NCBI GenBank assembly: GCA_023424275.1
Contig: JAFAED010000372.1
Location: forward strand, 1-8,271
DNA from: Pseudomonadota bacterium
GTDB lineage: Bacteria > Pseudomonadota > Alphaproteobacteria > Sphingomonadales > Sphingomonadaceae
Direction: 5' to 3'
Length of the DNA stretch: 8,271 nt
Each line of letters begins with the position of its first letter. Position 1 is the first letter of the stretch. The position numbers and the translations under genes are program-made. The notes beneath the pieces are model-generated. The model was given only the letters and a program-made list of their open reading frames with translations. It had not been told where the DNA came from and searched no databases. Shown one piece after another: positions 1 through 4,808 of the stretch.

Positions 1-196
1 GCTTCTGTCCGGTCGCGATGCGATCCGAGACATCGGCCTTTTTGCCGTCGAGCGTCAGCTGGCCCGAACGCGCCCAGCGTGCAAGCAGCGCGTGTGGGGT
101 GCCCTCGCGATGACGCTTGAACCAGCGGTCGAGACGGATGCCGTCGTCTTCCTCGGCGATGGTCGCGCTGTCGAGCTTGGTCTTTGGTTCGCTCAT
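1..196 (-). CDS. RluA-family 23S rRNA pseudouridine synthase, N-terminal part
   Basis: Only the first 65 codons are in the window; the gene runs off the left edge. The translation starts MSEPKTKLDS and continues into an S4-type RNA-binding segment at about residues 19-65, with DGIRLDRWFKR, then HALLARWARSGQLTLDG. This matches the S4 domain that precedes the catalytic domain in RluA/RluC-type enzymes, which isomerise uridine to pseudouridine in large-subunit rRNA. The catalytic HRLD region is outside the window, so the subfamily (RluC, RluD or a sphingomonad-specific form) cannot be decided. The ATG overlaps the crcB stop as ATGA, and an AGGTG Shine-Dalgarno-like sequence inside the crcB 3' end sits 4-5 bases upstream. 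Translational coupling with crcB is therefore likely. Confidence 0.82.
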   Translation of the reverse strand, partial: MSEPKTKLDSATIAEEDDGIRLDRWFKRHREGTPHALLARWARSGQLTLDGKKADVSDRIATGQK

Positions 197-573
197 GCCG
201 GCACCTGCCGCATGATAAAGAGGCCGAGACCGCAAGCGACAAGCGCGCCGACCACCGACGCGAGGACATAGGCGGCCGCCTGGGCGTTTTGACCGCGTTC
301 GAAAAGCATCCAGAATTCCATGCTGAAAGAAGAGAAAGTGGTGAAGCCGCCGAGCACGCCGACACCGATAAACAGGCGTGCGGTCTCACCGCCGTCGCTG
401 CTGCGCGCCAGTGCGCCGACGAGCAGGCCCATCAGCAGGCTGCCGGCGATATTGATCGACAGTGTCCACCAAGGAAAGCCGGGGCCGAGCCGCGCGAGCA
501 TCGCCTGCCCGACCAGATGGCGGGCGCCGGCGCCGATCGCGCCGCCGATCATGACGGGAAACAGGCTGTTCAT
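193..573 (-). CDS. crcB: Fluoride ion channel CrcB (Fluc)
   Basis: This is a 126-residue, strongly hydrophobic protein with four predicted membrane helices, the normal size of a Fluc/CrcB subunit. These proteins form antiparallel dimers in the inner membrane and export toxic fluoride. Diagnostic motifs are present: GGAIGAGAR at residues 10-18, the pore Asn in SINIAGS (Asn41), and GGFTTFSSF at residues 75-83. The last carries the Phe-box aromatics (Phe80, Phe83) and the central Thr-Thr-Phe turn. The gene lies 60 bases downstream of the nuclease gene on the same strand and overlaps the pseudouridine synthase start by 4 bases. Its own Shine-Dalgarno is weak (AGGGCGAG before the ATG). I saw no fluoride riboswitch in the 60 bases upstream, so expression may depend on read-through from the nuclease gene or be constitutive. 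Confidence 0.95.
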   Translation of the reverse strand: MNSLFPVMIGGAIGAGARHLVGQAMLARLGPGFPWWTLSINIAGSLLMGLLVGALARSSDGGETARLFIGVGVLGGFTTFSSFSMEFWMLFERGQNAQAAAYVLASVVGALVACGLGLFIMRQVPA

Positions 574-620
574 GCGCTCGCCCTAGCCCGAAACGGGCGC
601 GAGGCATAGCGGGCCATTTC

Positions 621-636
621 TAGGGTCCTGACCCTA
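621..636. repeat. Perfect 16-bp palindrome TAGGGTC-CT-GACCCTA
   Basis: Two 7-base arms (TAGGGTC and GACCCTA) are separated by only CT. The right arm overlaps the TAG stop codon of the nuclease gene at 634-636. The spacer is too short for a comfortable RNA hairpin and no T-run follows on either strand, so it does not look like a classic intrinsic terminator. It could be a protein-binding site or a dispersed genomic palindrome. I suspect the latter because similar TAGGGTC inverted repeats seem familiar from sphingomonad intergenic DNA, but that is recollection, not a search result. Confidence 0.6.
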
Positions 637-1212
637 AAGGTCGGGCGGCGTCAATGCGGTGGCCGGGCGTTCGTGCGTCGCGCGCCAGTTTTCTGGACGC
701 ATGAAATCGCCCTGCCAGATGCCGCGCCGTTTTGCCTGCGCTTCGGCTTCCTCGACCATATAGGCGTCACTCGTCGCGACTGCCCAGCCTTGCCGGACCA
801 TTTCGGCGCCAAGGTCGACGCCGTCGGGGTAGGGCGCGGTACGACACGCGGCGAGCGTGCGGTGGTAACGATCCTTGGCCGCGACCTCGCAGTGGAGCGT
901 CCCGCGGCCCGCCAGTTTTTCGAGCTCCGTGCGTGCTTCGCGCCCGCACAGCCAGCGGGTGGTGCCGCGTGCGCAATCCTGCCGATATTCGACGGCGTCG
1001 ATACCGGTCAGACGGATCGTCAGCGGCGTGCCGTCCTGCCGAACCGTCAGGCTGTCGCCGTCGATCACATGGACCAGGGGAACCGTAACGGAGGGGGCGG
1101 GGAACCACACCCACGCGGCAAAGCCGAAAACGACCAGGAGCAACAGCGCGCCGAGCGATCGAAACCGTCGTCGCCACCGTAGACGGCTGACCAAGGAAAG
1201 GCTTCGCACCAT
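634..1212 (-). CDS. Membrane-anchored thermonuclease-like (SNase-fold) protein
   Basis: The chosen ATG at 1212 gives 192 residues. The frame stays open to 1377, but that extension lacks protein character, whereas this start leads straight into a positively charged segment (RLRWRRRFR, residues 10-18) and a hydrophobic helix at about 20-37. That pattern is a signal anchor placing the rest in the periplasm. The SNase (TNase) domain covers about 43-168. It shows DGDSL at 51-55 for calcium binding, IRLTGIDAVEYRQ at 66-78 with the equivalents of SNase Arg35, Asp40 and Glu43 (Arg67, Asp72, Glu75), and KDRYHRTLA at 113-121 with the equivalent of Arg87 (Arg118). All catalytic residues are present. Departures are Val for the usual Pro in GIDAPE and His for Gly in DRYGR. 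It probably cleaves nucleic acid outside the cytoplasm; substrate and role are unknown. It is likely first in a unit with crcB. The Shine-Dalgarno is poor, so the start is moderately certain. Confidence 0.85.
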   Translation of the reverse strand: MVRSLSLVSRLRWRRRFRSLGALLLLVVFGFAAWVWFPAPSVTVPLVHVIDGDSLTVRQDGTPLTIRLTGIDAVEYRQDCARGTTRWLCGREARTELEKLAGRGTLHCEVAAKDRYHRTLAACRTAPYPDGVDLGAEMVRQGWAVATSDAYMVEEAEAQAKRRGIWQGDFMRPENWRATHERPATALTPPDL

Positions 1213-1271
1213 GTGTTTCGACTGACCCGCAGCGCGCGTGTTGGCAAGAGTGAAGTAAATATTGACGCGAA

Positions 1272-1286
1272 GAACAAAACATGTCC
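1272..1286. promoter_or_regulatory. Weak LexA-box-like motif upstream of the nuclease gene
   Basis: On the plus strand it reads GAAC-AAAACAT-GTCC, which on the minus strand is GGAC-ATGTTTT-GTTC. The alphaproteobacterial LexA box is GTTC-N7-GTTC. One half-site is perfect and the other has two mismatches, although the T-rich spacer is typical. It lies 60-74 bases upstream of the nuclease ATG, overlapping the weak promoter-like pair. Taken alone this is thin evidence. Confidence 0.2.
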
Positions 1287-1371
1287 AAAATGGATCAATC
1301 CCGACCCGGCCAACCGACGCCGACCCGTGCACGGATATTCGCTTGGGTCCGCTTTGGCGGCAAACAGGAAC

Positions 1372-1386
1372 GAACAAAAGGTGAAT
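1372..1386. promoter_or_regulatory. LexA-box-like motif upstream of the winged-helix gene
   Basis: The plus strand reads GAAC-AAAAGGT-GAAT, one base away from the GAAC-N7-GAAC form of the alphaproteobacterial SOS box, with an A-rich spacer. An extra GAAC abuts it at 1368-1371. It lies 40-54 bases before the ATG at 1426, a normal place for a LexA operator. One mismatch in the eight fixed bases means a chance match is quite possible. Confidence 0.33.
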
Positions 1387-1414
1387 ATGGCCGAAATGAC
1401 GACATAGTTACACC

Positions 1415-1423
1415 AAGGTGGAG
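1415..1423 (+). promoter_or_regulatory. Ribosome binding site of the winged-helix gene
   Basis: AAGGTGGAG precedes the ATG at 1426, with AAGG spaced 7 bases from it, and supports that start. A second possible site, GGGGA at 1433-1437, could serve one of three consecutive ATG codons at 1441-1449, so a protein five to seven residues shorter is possible. Confidence 0.6.
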
Positions 1424-1425
1424 CG

Positions 1426-2484
1426 ATGGAACGGGGACGTATGATGATGGACCACGGATTATATATCGGACTCGACACGTCGGCCTTTCCGCCGGACGGT
1501 TTCGGCGTGGGGGCTGTCGAGCCGCCCGAGACGTTCGGCGCGTCCGGAGGCGTCGTTTCGCCGCTGTTGCTGGTGGGCGAGCGGGCCGATTTCGCCGATA
1601 TGATCTCGCTGGCCGAGGTTCGTGTCGCCAGAAGGATATCGGCATCGGAGGCGGCCGATTATGTCATGGAGAATGGCGCGCTGGACATTGTCTGGTTGTC
1701 GTCTGCGGACAGGGTCGAGAGCGAGGTACTGGCGGGCATTTATGCCGCGGTGAGCGAACAGCGTTGCAATCTTGTCTGCGAAACTTCGCTGTCCGCGATC
1801 GACCGAATGGCGGCCGCGATTCCCGCATCGATCAACGTCCAGTTTCTTGTCGACGCCGATGCGACCGACAGGCTCATGGCGCTGGCGGCTGCGCGGCGGA
1901 CACGGCACGCGCTCCTCCACGACATCGCACGCGATGACGCGATGGAACGCATCGACCGGCTGCAGGAAGAGGTGTCGCGTATCTCGCGCCTCCTGGGCGA
2001 CCTGGCGGGACAGCAGGGCGGGCTGCCCGGCACGCCTGCGGGTTTTGCGCCGCGAGGCGATGATTTTGCCGATTACGCCGGACAGGTGCGCGCGCCGACG
2101 CGCGACTTTGCCGCGATGCCCCGCAGCTTCGTTCCCGAAGAGCGTATGCTCGACCGCCAGCGTGCGAAGGCGGTGCGCCGGATGCTGCGCCAGCGGCGGA
2201 TGCGCGAGCAATATTTCCCGGCCGACCTGTTCGCCGATCCGGCGTGGGACATGCTGCTCGACCTCTATGCTGCGCGCCTCGAACGCCAGCCGGTGTCGGT
2301 ATCGAGCCTGTGCATCGCCGCCGCAGTGCCTGCGACGACGGCGCTGCGCTGGATCAAGACGATGACCGACGCCGGCCTGTTCGTGCGCGAGGCGGACCCG
2401 CATGACGGCCGCCGCATCTTTATCGCGCTTGCGGAAGGTGCATATGACGCGCTGGCCCGATATTTCGAAGCGCTTGAGGAATAG
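1426..2484 (+). CDS. Winged-helix DNA-binding protein with pseudo-receiver-like N-terminus
   Basis: A 352-residue soluble protein. The C-terminal part (about 262-348) is a MarR-like winged helix. It has a helical lead-in (YFPADLFADPAWDMLLDLYAARLE), a helix-turn-helix around SVSSLCIAAAVPATTALRWI (291-310), then DAGLFVREADPHDGRRIFIAL forming recognition helix end and wing. A basic stretch RQRAKAVRRMLRQRRMR (244-260) precedes it. Residues about 172-195 (MERIDRLQEEVSRISRLL) look like a short coiled coil, probably for dimerisation. Residues about 45-155 alternate strands and helices (SPLLLVGE, LDIVWLSS, CNLVCETS, NVQFLVDAD) like a response-regulator receiver. They lack the acidic pocket and the phospho-acceptor Asp, so if the fold is right it is not phosphorylated. 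It stands alone between a divergent nuclease gene and a tRNA. Targets are unknown. Confidence 0.82.
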   Translation: MERGRMMMDHGLYIGLDTSAFPPDGFGVGAVEPPETFGASGGVVSPLLLVGERADFADMISLAEVRVARRISASEAADYVMENGALDIVWLSSADRVESEVLAGIYAAVSEQRCNLVCETSLSAIDRMAAAIPASINVQFLVDADATDRLMALAAARRTRHALLHDIARDDAMERIDRLQEEVSRISRLLGDLAGQQGGLPGTPAGFAPRGDDFADYAGQVRAPTRDFAAMPRSFVPEERMLDRQRAKAVRRMLRQRRMREQYFPADLFADPAWDMLLDLYAARLERQPVSVSSLCIAAAVPATTALRWIKTMTDAGLFVREADPHDGRRIFIALAEGAYDALARYFEALEE

Positions 2485-2497
2485 GCGAGGAATAGGG
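2476..2497 (+). repeat. 11-bp tandem duplication at the end of the winged-helix gene
   Basis: GAGGAATAGGC is followed immediately by GAGGAATAGGG, a 10/11 match. The first copy holds the last codons and the TAG stop (2482-2484) of the winged-helix gene. It looks like a small slippage duplication. The second copy is out of frame and non-coding. Confidence 0.6.
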
Positions 2498-2559
2498 ATG
2501 CGCTTGCCAGCAGCGGCGGCTTGTGGCAGGGCGCGCTTCCCGCCGATGGCGACATCCGG

Positions 2560-2635
2560 GGGCGCTTAGCTCAGTTGGTAGAGCATCTCGTTTACACCGA
2601 GAGGGTCGGCGGTTCGAGCCCGTCAGCGCCCACCA
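2560..2635 (+). tRNA. tRNA-Val (anticodon UAC)
   Basis: A complete 76-base cloverleaf. The acceptor stem pairs GGGCGCT (2560-2566) with AGCGCCC (2625-2631). The D arm is GCTC-AGTTGGTA-GAGC. The anticodon stem TCTCG/CGAGA flanks the loop TTTACAC (2591-2597) with anticodon TAC at 2593-2595. The variable loop is short, and the T arm is GGCGG-TTCGAGC-CCGTC. Discriminator A is at 2632 and an encoded CCA at 2633-2635. Anticodon UAC reads GUA and, with wobble, other valine codons. The stop codon of the opposing HxlR-type gene begins at the next base, 2636. No clear promoter box is visible in the 75 bases upstream. Confidence 0.98.
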
Positions 2636-3349
2636 TCATTCGGCCGCTTCGGCGGTCAGCGCGGACCGGGTCCGGGCGAAGGGGCTGAGGCCAAGCCAGG
2701 ATTCGATGCTTTTGGCGAGCGCGTCGTCGCCGGTCAGAAGCAGCCGCCTATCGCCAAGCGCGTCGGCGAGCGTGTCATAACCCATCCAGATCGCGGTCAT
2801 CGTCTTGAGGTCGGCCGAGACATAGAGATCGACGTCGGCTCCGGGATCGACCGAGCAGAGCTGGGTTTCCTGATCGGGTTCGACGACCAGCCACCAGGAT
2901 CGCCGGTCGGCGGGGAGTTCGGCGTAGCGGAACTGCACGATCACCTTGCGATCGGGCATCGGGTCGACGACCAGCCCGCGGCGCATGTCCCACATCAACA
3001 GCTGCACATCGAGCTGTTCGAGCGACAGGTCGCCGTCGATCCAGCGCTTGCCCCAGACGCCGAACGCCTCGACCACCGGCGCCAGTTCGAGCCCCGCGCG
3101 GGTCAACCGATAGTCGAACACGCCCGATTCGCGCGCGACGGGCGCACGAAAGACGATGCCCGCCGCCTCCAGGTCCTTCAGCCGCTGCGAAAGGAGTGCA
3201 GGCGACATGCGCGGCACGCCGCGACGCAAGTCATTGAAACGGGTCGATCCTGCGGCGAGTTCGCGGACAAGGACGATCGTCCAGCGCGTGCATAATATCT
3301 CCGCCGCCATCGCGACGGGGCAGAATTGACCGTAACTGGCATTCGCCAT
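2636..3349 (-). CDS. HxlR-family winged-helix regulator with C-terminal SCP2-like domain
   Basis: The ATG at 3349 has AGAGGA 7 bases upstream and gives 237 residues; the frame's extension to 3526 runs through promoter DNA. Residues about 8-105 are an HxlR winged helix: FCPVAMAAEILCTRWTIVLV, then RFNDLRRGVPRMSPALLSQR, then EAAGIVFR with a YRLTRAGLEL wing. Cys10 in the CPV motif is at the position of the redox-sensing Cys of YodB/HypR-type members; whether it is redox active here is unknown. Residues about 110-225 (KVIVQFRYAEL, DVDLYVSADLKTMTAIWMG, LLLTGDDALAKSIESWLGL) look like an SCP2-type fold that binds hydrophobic ligands. It is transcribed divergently from the flavoprotein gene, whose expression it probably controls through the paired elements at 3401-3435, likely with autoregulation. 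It converges on the tRNA with no gap. Confidence 0.88.
   Translation of the reverse strand: MANASYGQFCPVAMAAEILCTRWTIVLVRELAAGSTRFNDLRRGVPRMSPALLSQRLKDLEAAGIVFRAPVARESGVFDYRLTRAGLELAPVVEAFGVWGKRWIDGDLSLEQLDVQLLMWDMRRGLVVDPMPDRKVIVQFRYAELPADRRSWWLVVEPDQETQLCSVDPGADVDLYVSADLKTMTAIWMGYDTLADALGDRRLLLTGDDALAKSIESWLGLSPFARTRSALTAEAAE
2642..2657 (+). terminator. UUCG-tetraloop hairpin just after the tRNA (possible 3' end signal)
   Basis: GGCCGC-TTCG-GCGGTC can form a 6-bp stem (one G-U pair) closed by the very stable C(UUCG)G loop, 6 bases past the tRNA CCA. It may stop transcription or protect the tRNA precursor's 3' end. There is no U-run, and the same bases encode the C-terminus of the HxlR-type protein on the other strand, so the resemblance may be partly fortuitous. 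Confidence 0.3.
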
Positions 3350-3400
3350 GATACATTCCTCTCGGCACCGATATACCGCATGAGTCGCGGGGGAGGCGAG

Positions 3401-3435
3401 TTCAGTTTCTGTATCGGGTCGATTCAGTTCCTGAA
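3401..3435. promoter_or_regulatory. Twin operator-like elements TTCAG-N3-CTG(A/T)A
   Basis: Copy one is TTCAGTTTCTGTA (3401-3413) and copy two is TTCAGTTCCTGAA (3423-3435). They match at 11 of 13 positions and lie exactly 22 bp apart, two helical turns, so both would face the same side of the DNA. Copy two is a perfect inverted repeat (TTCAG/CTGAA, 3-base centre) and copy one has one mismatch from it. The pair sits about 58 bp from the regulator ATG and about 70 bp from the flavoprotein ATG. I infer two cooperatively bound dimers of the divergently encoded HxlR-type regulator. Confidence 0.6.
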
Positions 3436-3487
3436 CTATCCGCCGCTTTGGCAAGCCGTCATGACCATCGCCAGCAAGGGAATGCTT

Positions 3488-3492
3488 AGGAG
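3488..3492 (+). promoter_or_regulatory. Ribosome binding site deciding the flavoprotein start
   Basis: AGGAG directly abuts the first in-frame ATG (3493), leaving no spacing, but lies 6 bases before the second (3499). The second ATG is therefore the more likely start, shortening the protein by two residues (MLIAAQ instead of MNMLIAAQ). Confidence 0.7.
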
Positions 3493-3498
3493 ATGAAC

Positions 3499-4635
3499 AT
3501 GTTGATTGCAGCACAAACGAAGACACAGGATTATTGGTACGAGATCGCCGACCGGATAGCCGAGCGGATTGGCGCTTCGGCCGCCGCGCACGACCGCGAC
3601 AAGAGCTTCGTCGCCGAAAATTACGACCTGCTCCGCGAAGCCGGGCTGATCGGCGCGGCGGTGCCCGTCGAACTCGGCGGCGACGGCCTCGACTATGCGA
3701 CGCTGTGCGGCATCGTCCGCCGGCTTGGGACAGGCTGCGGATCGACCGCGCTCGCTTTCTCGATGCATTGCCATCAGGTCGCGGTGGCCGCGTGGCGCTG
3801 GCAGCATATGCAGGCGCCGACCGACGGCCTGCTCCGCCGCGTGGCCGCCGAAAATCTGCTGCTCGTGTCGAGCGGCGGGTCGGACTGGCTACAGGGCGGC
3901 GGGACCGCGACGAAGGTCGAGGGCGGTTTCCTGATCAATGCGCGCAAGGTGTTTTCGAGCGGTTGCCAGGCGGGCGACCTGTTGATGACCAGTGCGGTCT
4001 ATGACGACCCCGACGCGGGGCCGAGTGTCCTGCATTTCGGTCTGCCCTTCAAGGCCGAGGGCGTGACGATCCTCGACACATGGGACACGATGGGGATGCG
4101 CGGCACCGGATCGCACGACGTCGAGATCAAGGACGTGTTCCTTGCCGACGCCGCGGTGTCGGGCCGCCGACCGCAGGGCAAATGGCATCCGCTGTTCCAC
4201 ATCATCAGCATGATCGCCTTTCCGCTGATCTATTCGGCCTATCTCGGCGTCGCCGAGGGCGCGCGCGATGCGGCGATCGAGGCCGCACGGCGCAAGCCGG
4301 CGAACGCCGGGCTCGTCGCGCTGACCGGCGAAATGCAGAATGCATTCTGGACCGCCGAAACCGCGCTCGCCGCGATGATTGCGACGGCGCAAAGCGCCAC
4401 GCCCGGACCGGAAACGACGAGCGCGGTGATGACCGGGCGGACGGTCGCGGGACGGGCAGCGATCCGCACCGCCGAACTCGCGATGGAAGTCGCCGGCGGC
4501 GGCGCTTTCTACAAGGGCTCGATCGTCGAGCGCGCGTTCCGTGATGTGCAGGGCGCGCGCTTCCACCCGCTGCAGGAACCCGCGCAGCGCGAATTGAGCG
4601 GGCGGTTGGCGCTGGGGCTCGATATCGACGGGTAG
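3499..4635 (+). CDS. Acyl-CoA dehydrogenase-fold flavoprotein, possibly a flavin-dependent monooxygenase type
   Basis: A 378-residue cytoplasmic protein of normal acyl-CoA dehydrogenase size. The order of parts fits the family: N-terminal helices to about 115 (YDLLREAGLIGAAVPVELGG), a beta domain about 120-220 with SSGGSDW at 124-130, the flavin-contact segment KVFSSG at 150-155 and WDTMGMRGTGS at 195-205, then a C-terminal helical domain with GGGAFYKGSIVERAFRD (333-349). After FRD, ordinary members have an I-Y-E-G-T type segment with the catalytic Glu. Here it reads FHPLQ (355-359), so that Glu is missing. The N-terminal HCH (90-92) plus His356 recalls DszC/HsaA-like group D flavin monooxygenases, which use histidines at comparable sites. 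A reductase partner is not in the window. Control by the divergent HxlR-type gene is likely. The generic call is firm; the chemistry and substrate are open. Confidence 0.88.
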   Translation: MLIAAQTKTQDYWYEIADRIAERIGASAAAHDRDKSFVAENYDLLREAGLIGAAVPVELGGDGLDYATLCGIVRRLGTGCGSTALAFSMHCHQVAVAAWRWQHMQAPTDGLLRRVAAENLLLVSSGGSDWLQGGGTATKVEGGFLINARKVFSSGCQAGDLLMTSAVYDDPDAGPSVLHFGLPFKAEGVTILDTWDTMGMRGTGSHDVEIKDVFLADAAVSGRRPQGKWHPLFHIISMIAFPLIYSAYLGVAEGARDAAIEAARRKPANAGLVALTGEMQNAFWTAETALAAMIATAQSATPGPETTSAVMTGRTVAGRAAIRTAELAMEVAGGGAFYKGSIVERAFRDVQGARFHPLQEPAQRELSGRLALGLDIDG

Positions 4636-4808
4636 TTCGCGAACCACCCTTTCTGGCGGTTAACGATCATTGCAGGGCGAATGTTCACGCGACATCCGCC
4701 CTGCAATCTCGTGCGGGACGGGGCGGGGGACCGGCCGGTATTTCGAGCCTTGTTGGATGGGGCGTCGCGGCGTTAAGGCGCAGTCCTCTCTGGAAAGGTT
4801 CCCCCGCG
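4636..4808. other. Intergenic region between flavoprotein and amidohydrolase genes
   Basis: A 173-base gap on the same strand. It holds a strong inverted repeat (4669-4707), then GC-rich DNA, and a poor promoter-like pair, TTGTTG at 4750-4755 with TTAAGG 17 bases later. The amidohydrolase Shine-Dalgarno is GGAAAGG at 4792-4798, about 10 bases from its ATG. The gap and hairpin suggest that the two genes are separate transcription units. Confidence 0.4.
4669..4707 (+). terminator. Strong hairpin after the flavoprotein gene, probable terminator
   Basis: ATTGCAGGGCG (4669-4679) pairs perfectly with CGCCCTGCAAT (4697-4707). After one A-C mismatch the stem continues with ATGT/ACAT around a 7-base loop, giving about 15 paired bases. 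It starts 33 bases past the stop codon. No U-run follows (CTCGTG), so it may be a U-less terminator, an mRNA 3' stabiliser, or a binding site. The near-symmetry also works on the minus strand. Confidence 0.5.

Larger units (their letters stand above)
1213..1425. other. Divergent intergenic promoter region
   Basis: These 213 bases lie between the start codons of the nuclease (minus) and the winged-helix gene (plus). The stretches at about 1247-1295 and 1361-1415 are distinctly richer in A and T than the flanking genes, as expected for promoters in a GC-rich genome. Facing the nuclease there is a weak TTGGAC (1288-1283 read on the minus strand) with TCAATA 17 bases on, a poor -10. I see no convincing sigma-70 pair facing the winged-helix gene. 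Two LexA-box-like sequences lie here (1272-1286 and 1372-1386). Open frames crossing this region have no protein-like character. Confidence 0.5.
3350..3498. other. Divergent promoter/operator region between regulator and flavoprotein
   Basis: These 149 bases hold both promoters of the divergent pair. Facing the regulator gene, TATATC (minus strand of 3370-3375) is a possible -10 without a good -35. Facing the flavoprotein gene no strong sigma-70 pair is seen, compatible with an activator-dependent or weak promoter. The main visible structure is the pair of TTCAG elements at 3401-3435. Confidence 0.45.

Noticed and set aside
184..609. 141-codon plus-strand frame over crcB
   Set aside because: The minus strand encodes an unmistakable CrcB. 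The plus-strand product is a charged, Ala-rich shadow.
574..633. Fluoride riboswitch ahead of crcB
   Set aside because: The conserved pseudoknot-forming sequences of the crcB RNA motif are not recognisable and the leader is too short.
1213..1377. Upstream extension of the nuclease gene to the ATG at 1377
   Set aside because: The extra 55 residues have no family character and would bury the N-terminal membrane anchor. They lie in promoter-like sequence.
1213..1407. 64-codon plus-strand frame in the divergent promoter region
   Set aside because: Protein-like composition is absent, no Shine-Dalgarno is seen, and it crosses the AT-rich promoter DNA.
2498..2569. Tiny 23-codon frame after the winged-helix gene with a good Shine-Dalgarno-like sequence (GAGGAATAGGG)
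   Set aside because: It is Ala/Arg-rich low-complexity sequence and its stop lies inside the tRNA. The apparent ribosome site is a by-product of the 11-base duplication.
2560..2635. tRNA gene as an attachment site for an integrated element
   Set aside because: No integrase, no direct repeat of the tRNA 3' end in the window, and the neighbours look chromosomal.
3350..3526. Upstream extension of the HxlR-type gene to 3526
   Set aside because: It would cross the operator elements and the start of the divergent gene. The ATG at 3349 has a good Shine-Dalgarno and begins the family sequence.
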